From contig NZ_CP045067.1 of assembly GCF_016864015.1 (NCBI RefSeq), positions 2,800,001 to 2,864,000 on the forward strand: DNA of 64,000 nt, written 5' to 3'. Below are positions 35,063 to 42,424 of the stretch, piece after piece. The notes under the pieces were generated by a model. That model did no database searches. It was not told the DNA's origin and saw only the letters and a list, made by a program, of their open reading frames with translations. Source of the DNA: Lacinutrix sp. WUR7 (GTDB lineage Bacteria > Bacteroidota > Bacteroidia > Flavobacteriales > Flavobacteriaceae). The stretch's first letter is position 1. Every line of letters starts with the position of its first letter. The position numbers were made by a program, and so were the translations under genes.

Positions 35063-35719
35063 TTGATAGATATTTTAGAATACAATACCGAGCGTGAACA
35101 TTTGATTATACCTGAATATGGAAGACATATGCAGAAAATGATTACGCATGCTAAAACACGAGAAACTAAAGAAGAACGCAATAAGATAGTAAAAGCCATT
35201 ATATCTGTAATGGGTAACATGCAACCACATTTGCGTGATGTACCAGATTTTCAACATAAACTTTGGGATCAGCTTTTTATTATGGCAGATTTTGACATTG
35301 ATGTAGATTCTCCATACCCAAAACCTTCTCGTGAAGAATTATACGCAAGGCCTGAAACTTTAGAGTATCCTCAAAATTTTCCAAAATATAGGTTTTATGG
35401 TAATAATATAAAAACCATGATTGATGTAGCAAACACTTGGGAAGAAGGGGAATTGAAAGAAGCTTTAGTATATACTATTGCTAATCACATGAAAAAGTGT
35501 TTTCTAAATTGGAATAAAGATACCGTAGAAGATTATATTATTTTTAATCATTTATTCGAATTATCTGATGGGAAAATTAACTTAAAAGAATCTAATGAAG
35601 ATTTATCAGATTCTACAAGTTTAATGCGAACTAAAAAGAAATATGCGAATACTAATTCGAAGAAAACGAATTATAAAAAGACTAATAATAATCAAAACAG
35701 AAACAGAAAACGCTACTAG
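35063..35719 (+). CDS. DUF4290 family protein (TTG start)
   Basis: Bacteroidetes-specific protein of 218 residues. The family-typical start is LEYNTEREHLIIPEYGRHMQ, followed by MGNMQPHLRDVPDFQHKLWD and YPQNFPKYRFYGNNI. The tail (about 190-218) is Lys/Asn-rich and very basic. The start must be TTG at 35063: an in-frame stop lies at 35057-35059, and the first ATG would delete the conserved N-terminus. It ends 6 bp before murA, so the pair is probably one operon. The function is unknown; linkage to murA is a recurring feature I recall, which hints at a cell envelope role. Confidence 0.9.
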   Translation: MIDILEYNTEREHLIIPEYGRHMQKMITHAKTRETKEERNKIVKAIISVMGNMQPHLRDVPDFQHKLWDQLFIMADFDIDVDSPYPKPSREELYARPETLEYPQNFPKYRFYGNNIKTMIDVANTWEEGELKEALVYTIANHMKKCFLNWNKDTVEDYIIFNHLFELSDGKINLKESNEDLSDSTSLMRTKKKYANTNSKKTNYKKTNNNQNRNRKRY

Positions 35720-35725
35720 TATTTC

Positions 35726-37042
35726 ATGGGAACATTTAAAATTGAAGGAGGTCACCAATTAAAAGGGAAAATACAACCTCAAGGAGCAAAAAACGAAGCC
35801 TTACAAATTTTATGTGCTGTATTATTAACTCCAGAGTTGGTAACAATAAATAACATTCCAGATATTGTAGATGTTAATAAGCTTATAGAATTACTTAAGA
35901 AACTAGGAGTACAGGTTAATAAAATAGGAAAAGGTTCTTATACTTTTCAAGCAGACCAAGTAGATTTAAAATATTTAGAGTCGGCACAATTTAAAATTGA
36001 TGGTCGTGGTTTACGAGGATCGATTATGATTGTTGGGCCACTTTTAGCTCGTTTTGGTAAAGGATATATTCCTAAACCAGGAGGTGATAAAATTGGTAGA
36101 CGTAGATTAGATACACACTTTGAAGGTTTTATAAAACTAGGAGCAAAGTTTAGATACAATCGTGAAGATCATTTTTATGGAGTTGAAGCAGATAAATTAA
36201 AAGGAGCATACATGCTACTGGATGAGGCGTCTGTTACAGGAACAGCAAATATTGTGATGGCTGCAGTTTTAGCAGAAGGAACTACTACTATATATAATGC
36301 AGCTTGCGAGCCCTATTTACAGCAACTATGTAAAATGCTTAACCGAATGGGAGCAAAAATTACTGGTGTTGGTTCTAATATGTTGACTATAGAAGGTGTA
36401 GATGCACTAGGAGGTACAGAACATAGAATGCTTCCAGATATGATTGAAATAGGTAGTTGGATTGGTCTAGCTGCTATGACAAAGAGTGAACTTACCATTA
36501 CCAATGTAAGTTGGGATGATTTAGGACAAATACCAGATGTATTTAGAAAAATAGGTATTACTCTAGAAAGACAAGGGGATGATATATATATTCCTGCACA
36601 TAAAGATGGTTACGAAATACAAAGCTATATTGATGGTTCTATTTTAACTATTGCAGATGCGCCTTGGCCAGGATTTACGCCAGATTTGTTGAGTATTGTT
36701 TTAACCGTACTTACACAAGCAAGAGGAAGTGCTTTAGTACACCAAAAAATGTTTGAATCTCGTTTATTCTTTGTGGATAAATTGATAGATATGGGTGCGA
36801 AAATTATTTTATGTGATCCGCATAGAGCAACCGTTATTGGTCATGATTTTAATTCTACATTAAAAGCTACCACAATGACTTCTCCAGATATTAGAGCAGG
36901 AGTTTCTTTATTAATTGCAGCATTATCTGCAAAAGGAACCTCTACTATTCATAATATTGAACAAATTGATAGAGGTTATGAAAATATAGACGAACGTCTT
37001 CGTGCTATCGGTGCAAAGATTGAACGTGTAGAAGGAAACTAA
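35726..37042 (+). CDS. murA: UDP-N-acetylglucosamine 1-carboxyvinyltransferase (Cys-to-Asp form)
   Basis: First committed enzyme of peptidoglycan synthesis; transfers enolpyruvate from PEP to UDP-GlcNAc. It has 438 residues, with two inside-out alpha/beta domains. GGHQLKGKIQPQGAKNEAL holds the substrate lysine and asparagine. The catalytic loop reads KPGGDKIGRRR, with Asp121 (codon GAT at 36086-36088) where fosfomycin-sensitive enzymes have the Cys that the drug alkylates. RAGVSLLIAALSAKG and IDRGYENIDERLRAIGAKI mark the C-terminus. It follows DUF4290 by 6 bp and ends at a strong terminator (37069-37089). Confidence 0.96.
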   Translation: MGTFKIEGGHQLKGKIQPQGAKNEALQILCAVLLTPELVTINNIPDIVDVNKLIELLKKLGVQVNKIGKGSYTFQADQVDLKYLESAQFKIDGRGLRGSIMIVGPLLARFGKGYIPKPGGDKIGRRRLDTHFEGFIKLGAKFRYNREDHFYGVEADKLKGAYMLLDEASVTGTANIVMAAVLAEGTTTIYNAACEPYLQQLCKMLNRMGAKITGVGSNMLTIEGVDALGGTEHRMLPDMIEIGSWIGLAAMTKSELTITNVSWDDLGQIPDVFRKIGITLERQGDDIYIPAHKDGYEIQSYIDGSILTIADAPWPGFTPDLLSIVLTVLTQARGSALVHQKMFESRLFFVDKLIDMGAKIILCDPHRATVIGHDFNSTLKATTMTSPDIRAGVSLLIAALSAKGTSTIHNIEQIDRGYENIDERLRAIGAKIERVEGN

Positions 37043-37062
37043 AAACTTAAATTATACAAAAC

Positions 37063-37097
37063 AAAAAAGCTTCGAAATTATTTCGAAGCTTTTTTTA
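37063..37097. terminator. Bidirectional terminator between murA and the SnoaL-like gene
   Basis: GCTTCGAAA-TTA-TTTCGAAGC (37069-37089) is flanked by A6 and T7-8. It serves murA (+) and the SnoaL-like gene (-), and possibly the whole photolyase operon that reads towards it. Confidence 0.9.
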
Positions 37098-37114
37098 TAT
37101 ACTTAATTCTAATA

Positions 37115-37477
37115 TTAATCGATGTTATAAAAATATTGCTCACTTGCAATTTTACCATCTTTTACTTCGTAGACACAAACTTCTTCCATTTTTTGTCTTC
37201 CTCCTTCTTTAAAAGTACAATCGAAAGTCATTTTAGCAGTAAAAAAGTTACCAGCAACAATAGGTTCGCTAATTTCGCTAGCATGAAAGTCTTCTACACT
37301 TTCTAACCATTCTTTACTCTTGTTCAAAATGTTTTGTTTTCCTGTGGTTATTTCTCCAGGCATTCCAGGCATTTCTCGACATACCACATTTTCAGCATAT
37401 AGTTCATTAACACATTCTATATGCTTATCTTCTTTGCACATCTTCCACCATGTATTGGCAACCTCTTTCGTATTCAT
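37115..37477 (-). CDS. SnoaL-like / NTF2-fold protein
   Basis: Small cytosolic protein of 120 residues with the cone-shaped NTF2-like fold implied by VANTWWKMCKEDKHIECVNE at the start, YAENVVCREMPGMPGEITTG, GNFFTAKMTFDCTFKEGGR, and VCVYEVKDGKIASEQYFY. This last block is typical of SnoaL-like proteins. The ligand or reaction is unknown. It lies 67 bp downstream of the photolyase gene on the same strand with no hairpin between, so it may be the distal gene of that operon, or have its own promoter; the gap does not decide this. Confidence 0.8.
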   Translation of the reverse strand: MNTKEVANTWWKMCKEDKHIECVNELYAENVVCREMPGMPGEITTGKQNILNKSKEWLESVEDFHASEISEPIVAGNFFTAKMTFDCTFKEGGRQKMEEVCVYEVKDGKIASEQYFYNID

Positions 37478-37544
37478 TTTATTTAGTTTAAGTTGTTTTT
37501 ATAAAGATACTGAATCTCTTGTAGTATGATATAATTATGTTCGG

Positions 37545-38855
37545 CTAGGAAGCGTTTAAAGCTTCTTTATATGTATTCAAGCATCGTTCTCTTGCTTCTT
37601 TATGATCGACCATAGGCCTAGGATAAGTAAGCTCTTGAAAATCGGGAACCCATTTTTTTATGTATTCTAATTTCTTGTCAAATTTTTCTATTTGTGTCGT
37701 TGGATTAAATATGCGAAAATACGGAGCAGCATCTACACCACAACCAGCAACCCATTGCCAGTTGCCAATATTACTAGCCATTTCATAATCGTGTAATTTT
37801 TCAGCAAAATAAGCTTCTCCTAATCGCCAATCGATTAGTAAATGTTTGCATAAAAAACTACCAACAAGCATGCGTACACGATTGTGCATAAAACCTGTTT
37901 CATTTAATTCTCGCATGCCTGCATCCACTAAAGGATATCCGGTTTTTCCTTGACACCAAAGTTTAAATTCTTGGTCGTTATTTCGCCATACAATGTTGTC
38001 GTATTTCGGTTTAAAGCTATACGTAAGCGTTTGCGGAAAATGCCAAAGAATTTGAATGAAAAACTCTCTCCAAATTAGTTCTTGCCAGAAGATTTCATTG
38101 GTTTCTGAAATCGCTTTTTGTACCATTTCACGAATACTTACGGTACCAAAACGTAAATGTGGTCCTAACTTTGAAGTGCTATCTTGTGCTGGGAAATTTC
38201 TTGTTGCTTCGTAATTTTGAATTAAATTAGAAGTGACTTTATATGCTTTTATTTCTTGATTAGATGGTACAAAACCAATATCCTGTAAACTTAAATTAGG
38301 AAGGTGTTTTTCTTGAATTAAGTGGTTCAGTAAACCAACTGAATCATAAGTTTCTAAACTTTTTGTTCTAAAAGTTGCTTTCCATAATTTCATGTATGGT
38401 GTGTACACTAAATACGGTTTACCATCTTTCTTTACAATTTCATCTTTTTCAAAAATAACATGATCTTTAAAGGTTTTAAAGGAGATGTTTTTGCTCTCTA
38501 AAAAGGTTTCAATTTCTGTATCCCGATCTTTAGCGTAAGGTTCATAATCGCGATTGGTATAGACAGTATCTATGGTGTAAGACGCTGCTAATTTTTTGTA
38601 TACCTCTAGAGGTTTGCCAAAGTACATAGCAATACTACTATTGTATTTGCTTTGTAATTCCTTATTGATGTTTTGTAGCGTGTTGTGAATAAAACTAACA
38701 CGAGCGTCTTCTTTTGGTAGTTGTTCTAGTATTTCTGTATCTAAAATAAATATAGGTAAAACCGGTTTTTTAGCATTTAAAGCATGAAATAATCCTACGT
38801 TATCTTCTAATCTTAAATCTCTTCTAAACCAAAAAATGTTTATGGTGTCTTTCAT
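37545..38855 (-). CDS. phrB: Deoxyribodipyrimidine photolyase (class I CPD photolyase/cryptochrome family)
   Basis: FAD enzyme that uses blue light to split cyclobutane pyrimidine dimers. It has 436 residues. The N-terminal antenna-binding alpha/beta domain (1-130) has INIFWFRRDLRLEDNVGLFH and DTVYTNRDYEPYA. The FAD domain (about 195-430) has SKLGPHLRFGTVSIRE, WQELIWREFFIQIL, TGYPLVDAGMRELNETGFMH, and SNIGNWQWVAGCGVDAAPYF. The length is a little under E. coli PhrB (472). It is the last gene of an 11-gene operon, overlapping the SRPBCC gene by 1 bp. The folE gene in the same operon suggests a pterin or folate antenna, though the antenna type cannot be read by eye. Confidence 0.93.
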   Translation of the reverse strand: MKDTINIFWFRRDLRLEDNVGLFHALNAKKPVLPIFILDTEILEQLPKEDARVSFIHNTLQNINKELQSKYNSSIAMYFGKPLEVYKKLAASYTIDTVYTNRDYEPYAKDRDTEIETFLESKNISFKTFKDHVIFEKDEIVKKDGKPYLVYTPYMKLWKATFRTKSLETYDSVGLLNHLIQEKHLPNLSLQDIGFVPSNQEIKAYKVTSNLIQNYEATRNFPAQDSTSKLGPHLRFGTVSIREMVQKAISETNEIFWQELIWREFFIQILWHFPQTLTYSFKPKYDNIVWRNNDQEFKLWCQGKTGYPLVDAGMRELNETGFMHNRVRMLVGSFLCKHLLIDWRLGEAYFAEKLHDYEMASNIGNWQWVAGCGVDAAPYFRIFNPTTQIEKFDKKLEYIKKWVPDFQELTYPRPMVDHKEARERCLNTYKEALNAS

Positions 38856-39319
38856 TATATGTAGGTTCCAAAAAGGGATTCTAGTTTTTCTTTGCGGTAT
38901 GCAAAAATTTCATTCAATTTAGGCTTCACAAGAAAAGGATGCACTAACTGACCAATAATTCCGAAAGGAACTTTATAATCTATAATATCTTCCATTTCAA
39001 CGCCACCTTCAATTTCTTTAATAAAATGTTTATGATGCCATAATGCATACGGACCAAAGCGCTGTTCGTCTACAAAATAATGTTTATCGACTATATGTGT
39101 AATTTCTGTAACCCATTTTGTTTTTATTCCTAATACAGGAGTAACGATATATTGAATAATCTGTCCTGCATACATGGGTCTATCCGCACCAGAAAGTATA
39201 TTAAAACTCATATAATCAGGAGTAATTACTTTAAGGTTTTTTGGATCCGACAAAAACTTCCAAGCTTCATCCACAGAAATTGGTAGTTTTTGTTTTTTAT
39301 GAAATGTATAAATTTTCAT
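38855..39319 (-). CDS. SRPBCC family protein (polyketide cyclase/START-like)
   Basis: Cytosolic protein of 154 residues with a helix-grip ligand-binding fold: KLPISVDEAWKFLSDPKNLK, then ITPDYMSFNIL, IIQYIVTPVLGIKTKWVTEI, YFVDEQRFGPYALWHHKHFI, and VEMEDIIDYKVPFGIIG. The sequence pattern (ISVDEAWKFLSDPKNL ... GPYALWHH) is that of the CoxG/SRPBCC proteins often found next to photolyase genes. The ligand is unknown, possibly an isoprenoid or flavin. It is coupled by 1-bp overlaps to tspO before it and the photolyase after it. Confidence 0.85.
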   Translation of the reverse strand: MKIYTFHKKQKLPISVDEAWKFLSDPKNLKVITPDYMSFNILSGADRPMYAGQIIQYIVTPVLGIKTKWVTEITHIVDKHYFVDEQRFGPYALWHHKHFIKEIEGGVEMEDIIDYKVPFGIIGQLVHPFLVKPKLNEIFAYRKEKLESLFGTYI

Positions 39320-39774
39320 TAGTTATTTATAAGTATGTACCCATTTAGAGAAGTTGCAATACATAGCCAAAGGATATATGGTAATAGGAGGTATCTAGTT
39401 TGTATTGCATCAAATTTAAAAAAGAAATAGCATACTAAAATGGTTAATAGTATGATTACTAAAAAGCCTATTAAAATAAGGTGTTGGTTGAAAAAAACAT
39501 AGTTCCACATGACATTTAGAATAAACTGTAATGCGAAAAGGGTAAGGACTTCTTTGGTTGGCATTTTTAGATATAACTGTGCCATGTATATCGAAAAACA
39601 GATCATTATGCTTGTCCAAGCAACACCAAAAACCCGACCTGGAGGAGTCCAAGGGGCTTGGTTTAAATTCATATACCATTCGGTTCGCGGTCCATTATTC
39701 ATGAGCCAACTTCCAATACCTAGAGCTCCAAAATTTAATATTAAGAACGAAACAAATACTTTAAAAAATTGCAT
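39319..39774 (-). CDS. tspO: TspO/MBR family tryptophan-rich sensory protein
   Basis: Five-helix membrane protein that binds porphyrins and cholesterol-like ligands and mediates light- and oxygen-linked stress responses in other bacteria. It has 151 residues with helices at about 4-24, 44-64, 72-90, 97-117 and 127-148. Family marks are WYMNLNQAPWTPPGRVFGVA (PW.PP...F...W), LFALQFILNVMWNYVFF, and TRYLLLPYILWLCIATSLNG. The start is 1 bp after the stop of the 56-aa gene. Its presence between peroxidase and photolyase genes supports a photo-oxidative stress operon. Confidence 0.94.
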   Translation of the reverse strand: MQFFKVFVSFLILNFGALGIGSWLMNNGPRTEWYMNLNQAPWTPPGRVFGVAWTSIMICFSIYMAQLYLKMPTKEVLTLFALQFILNVMWNYVFFNQHLILIGFLVIILLTILVCYFFFKFDAIQTRYLLLPYILWLCIATSLNGYILINN

Positions 39775-39775
39775 A

Positions 39776-39946
39776 TTAAACTGTTTTAAGACTTTCTATT
39801 TCATCTAATACGGCATTGGCTTCTTGGTATTTTTTATCGCTTTCTGATCTATTAATACTAGAAAGTTGATGCCATTCTTTCATTAACTTGTTGTATTTCT
39901 CCTGAAGCTTTTCGGCTTTTGTTTTCTTTTTAAATAATCCAAACAT
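39776..39946 (-). CDS. Lacal_2735-like small protein (56 aa)
   Basis: Short gene with start ATG at 39946-39944 and stop TAA at 39778-39776, squeezed between gpx and tspO (gaps of 4 bp and 1 bp). The product begins MFGLFKKKTKAEKLQEKYNK, continues LMKEWHQLSSINRSESDKKY and ends in QEANAVLDEIESLKTV. It is highly charged and predicted to be helical or coiled-coil. The sequence agrees with what I remember of the flavobacterial Lacal_2735 family, of unknown function. The tight packing on both sides supports that it is translated. Confidence 0.8.
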   Translation of the reverse strand: MFGLFKKKTKAEKLQEKYNKLMKEWHQLSSINRSESDKKYQEANAVLDEIESLKTV

Positions 39947-39950
39947 AATT

Positions 39951-40469
39951 TTATGAATTTAAATGTTTTACAATCTTATTGCTTGCAGGATTGGTTGTAG
40001 AAAAATAATAATCTACTAATTGGCCTTCTTTATTTATTAAGTATTTCTGAAAATTCCATTTTACGGTAGAATTAGATTTTCCGTTTAATTCTTTGCTGGT
40101 TAACCATTGGAAAAGTGGGTGTTGGTTACTTCCTTTTACATCTAATTTTTCGGTCATTAAGAAAGTAACTCCGAAATTTTTCTGACAAAAAGATTGAATC
40201 TCACTAGCAGACCCAGATTCCTGACCGCCAAATTGATTACAAGGAACACCTATAATCATTAGATTATTTTTATAAGTATCGTATAATTTTTGAAGGTCGG
40301 CGTATTGTTTCGTAAAACCACATTGGGAAGCTACGTTAACGATGAGTAGCATTTTACCTTTATAATTAGATAGATCAATAGCTTTGCCATCTAAACTATT
40401 TATTTCTATATCGTAAATGGATGTAGATGGTGGCTTTTGCGCTGTATTTTTATTTAAAAAGTTTAACAT
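39951..40469 (-). CDS. Glutathione peroxidase family protein (Cys type)
   Basis: Thiol peroxidase of 172 residues that reduces hydrogen peroxide and lipid hydroperoxides, in bacteria usually with thioredoxin. It shows SLDGKAIDLSNYKGKMLLIV, the peroxidatic C50 in NVASQCGFTKQYADLQ, GVPCNQFGGQESGS with the catalytic Gln, and VKWNFQKYLINKEGQ with the Trp and Asn. A Cys takes the place of selenocysteine. The extra Cys in SFCQKNFGV could be the resolving residue. A short N-terminal extension (about 16 residues) shows no clear export signal. It is in the photolyase operon, 29 bp after the SDR. Confidence 0.93.
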   Translation of the reverse strand: MLNFLNKNTAQKPPSTSIYDIEINSLDGKAIDLSNYKGKMLLIVNVASQCGFTKQYADLQKLYDTYKNNLMIIGVPCNQFGGQESGSASEIQSFCQKNFGVTFLMTEKLDVKGSNQHPLFQWLTSKELNGKSNSTVKWNFQKYLINKEGQLVDYYFSTTNPASNKIVKHLNS

Positions 40470-40498
40470 GATAAAAGAAATTAGGAAGTTTTCACGAT

Positions 40499-41182
40499 TT
40501 ATATTTTAAAAGAAACGATTCCACAATCCATTTCAAATATTTGTCCAGACATGGATGCCGCTTTTTCAGATAATAAAAAAGAAGCCATTTCTGCAACTTC
40601 GTTAGGTTTTAAATATTTTTTTAAAGGATGACGTTCCGTAATGTTTTCTGCCATTTTGTCGTTCCTTAAAAGTTTGGATGCTAATTCGGTGTCAGTAACA
40701 GTGGGAGCAATCGCATTAATTCTTATAGTAGGCGCTAATTCTGCTCCAAGTGATTTAACTAATCCCTCGACTCCAGATTTTGCAGTTGCAATACTGGCAT
40801 GGTACGGCATTCCTAGCTTAGCAGCTACCGTACTAAATAATAATATAGCAGATTGCTTACCATTTTTTAAAATAGGTAAATACTTTTGAATTGCTTTTAC
40901 AGCACCAAGAACATTAATTTCAAAATCTTCTTTAAAATCGTCTATACTTAATCTAGAAATTGGTTTAAGGTTTATGCTACCAGGACAATACACCAAGCCA
41001 TCGGCATTTTCTATTTCTGGTAAATCATCCACCAACACGTCGCAACCATAATGTGTTAAATTATCAGGGTTGAAACGAGGAGCAGTTCTACTAATATTAA
41101 TAATTTTATTATCTACTATTAAAGTTTCAATAATAGCCTTACCTATACCTTTGCTGCCTCCAATTACTATGTATGTTTTCAT
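40499..41182 (-). CDS. SDR-family protein without the catalytic tyrosine
   Basis: Short-chain dehydrogenase/reductase fold of 227 residues. The NAD(P)-binding GGSKGIG is at 8-14, N90 in EINVLG is present, and the YxxxK position reads IATAK: K135 is there, but residue 131 is Ile and residue 118 (usual Ser) is Thr. The stretch MPYHASIATAKSGVEGLVKS resembles an SDR branch (HASIAAAKGAVEGL) that I recall from photolyase-linked operons, so the change looks inherited rather than a mutation. It may catalyse an atypical reaction or bind nucleotide only. It lies 1 bp after the 74-aa gene. Confidence 0.85.
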   Translation of the reverse strand: MKTYIVIGGSKGIGKAIIETLIVDNKIINISRTAPRFNPDNLTHYGCDVLVDDLPEIENADGLVYCPGSINLKPISRLSIDDFKEDFEINVLGAVKAIQKYLPILKNGKQSAILLFSTVAAKLGMPYHASIATAKSGVEGLVKSLGAELAPTIRINAIAPTVTDTELASKLLRNDKMAENITERHPLKKYLKPNEVAEMASFLLSEKAASMSGQIFEMDCGIVSFKI

Positions 41183-41183
41183 G

Positions 41184-41408
41184 TTAAGCCGTTAAAGGTC
41201 TTCCTTTTAACCTTTTTTCTACTTTTACTTTAATAGCAGTAAGTCTCTTCATGATATCCATGATTTCTTTGTCTTTTTTCTCTTTATAGATTTCGTTTAA
41301 ACCTAAAATTAAAGATTTTGCTTCTCTAACAATGATGACTCTATCACTTGTCGATAAAGAGTTTAATTTTTGTTTTTCAAATTCTAATGCTTTGTCTATT
41401 ATATCCAT
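41184..41408 (-). CDS. Small helical protein of unknown function (74 aa)
   Basis: Not recognised. It has 74 residues, all likely helical (DKALEFEKQKLNSLSTSDRV, KSLILGLNEIYKEKKDKEIM), and is basic at the end (VKVEKRLKGRP). There is no export signal and no Cys. It sits 3 bp after folE and 1 bp before the SDR, so it is surely in the operon and translated in step with them. Confidence 0.75.
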   Translation of the reverse strand: MDIIDKALEFEKQKLNSLSTSDRVIIVREAKSLILGLNEIYKEKKDKEIMDIMKRLTAIKVKVEKRLKGRPLTA

Positions 41409-41411
41409 AAC

Positions 41412-42098
41412 TTAATTTTTTAAATAGTTTTGTAATTCTGTAATTTTATTAGGAGTATTAAATTTTCCTCCATAGTATGTTGTAATTGTTGTGGAAGTAT
41501 CGTCTTTAATACCTCTAGAAGAAACACATAAATGTTTGGCATCTATTATAACAGCTACATCTTCTGTTTTTAAAATTTTTTTTAATTCTTCTGCTATTTG
41601 ATTTGTTAAACGTTCTTGTACCTGCGGTCTTTTTGCATAATATTGAACGATTCTGTTAAGTTTAGATAAACCAATAACTGTACCAGAAGATATATATGCA
41701 ACATGTGCTTTTCCTAAAATTGGCACAAAGTGATGTTCGCAATTGGAATATAAGGTAATATTTTTTTCGATAAGCATTTGGTTGTATTGATATTTATTAT
41801 CAAATAATGCTATTATCGGCTTGTTTTTCGGGTTTAAACCCGAAAATATTTCATCTATATACATTTTAGCAACACGATTTGGTGTTCCTTTTAAAGAATC
41901 GTCTGTAAGATCTAATCCGATGACATCCATAATTTCTTCAAAAAGTATGGCTATGCGTTCTTTTTTTTCATCATCACTCCATTTAAAAGCATCTGCTTTC
42001 ATAGGTGTTTTTAAACCGGTATATAAATGTTCATCACCAATATCTTGATGACTAAAGCCATTTAAACTATTGTTGTTTTTAATGATTTCTGTTTTCAT
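41412..42098 (-). CDS. folE: GTP cyclohydrolase I
   Basis: Converts GTP to 7,8-dihydroneopterin triphosphate, the entry into folate and pterin synthesis. It has 228 residues; the N-terminal 35 are variable. Zinc ligands C120, H123 (in SNCEHHFVPILGKAHVAYI) and C191 (in DAKHLCVSSRGIKDDTSTTI) are all present, as is KLNRIVQYYAKRPQVQERLT. Its place in a photolyase operon, not a fol cluster, suggests it supplies the pterin/MTHF antenna or a light-stress pterin demand. This may be a second, light-regulated copy. It is preceded by a 53-bp gap, the largest inside the operon. Confidence 0.96.
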   Translation of the reverse strand: MKTEIIKNNNSLNGFSHQDIGDEHLYTGLKTPMKADAFKWSDDEKKERIAILFEEIMDVIGLDLTDDSLKGTPNRVAKMYIDEIFSGLNPKNKPIIALFDNKYQYNQMLIEKNITLYSNCEHHFVPILGKAHVAYISSGTVIGLSKLNRIVQYYAKRPQVQERLTNQIAEELKKILKTEDVAVIIDAKHLCVSSRGIKDDTSTTITTYYGGKFNTPNKITELQNYLKN

Positions 42099-42151
42099 AA
42101 TTGTCTTTTTAATTTGCTGTTTTTAGTAATTGCTACTAAAACAAAGCAAGT

Positions 42152-42424
42152 TTATCTTTTAGAAATACTGTTTTGCGTTATTTGTTTTTGTCTGCTACAT
42201 TTAAATCTACCTTCGTTAAAAGAGCGTAGTTTTTCATGTTTTGTTTTTCTTCCTTGCACCCGTTTTCGCCACATCTTAAAACTGCTAGGTTTCATTTCTT
42301 GTCGCATTAAACAAATAACGTCTTGTTCTTTTAGTTTAAACTGAAAGTATATCGCTTCAAAAGTGGTTCTGTCTTCCCAAGCCATTTCTATAACTCTGTC
42401 TACTTGTATGGTATTTAATTTCAT
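42152..42424 (-). CDS. TIGR03643-family protein
   Basis: Small basic protein of 90 residues. VDRVIEMAWEDRTTFEAIYF, FKLKEQDVICLMRQEMKPSS and FKMWRKRVQGRKTKHEKL match the TIGR03643 family as I remember it. The function is unknown, but relatives are repeatedly found beside cryptochromes/photolyases and DUF2256 proteins. The basic WRKRV.GR.TKH stretch suggests nucleic-acid binding, which is inference. The start overlaps the stop of the DUF2867 epimerase by 4 bp (ATGA). No DUF2256 protein was found in the window. Confidence 0.85.
   Translation of the reverse strand: MKLNTIQVDRVIEMAWEDRTTFEAIYFQFKLKEQDVICLMRQEMKPSSFKMWRKRVQGRKTKHEKLRSFNEGRFKCSRQKQITQNSISKR

Noticed and set aside
34704-37042. Interpretation of murA Asp121 as a sequencing error or pseudogene
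   Set aside because: The full frame is intact, the surrounding loop is conserved, and Asp is an accepted active variant in other bacteria.
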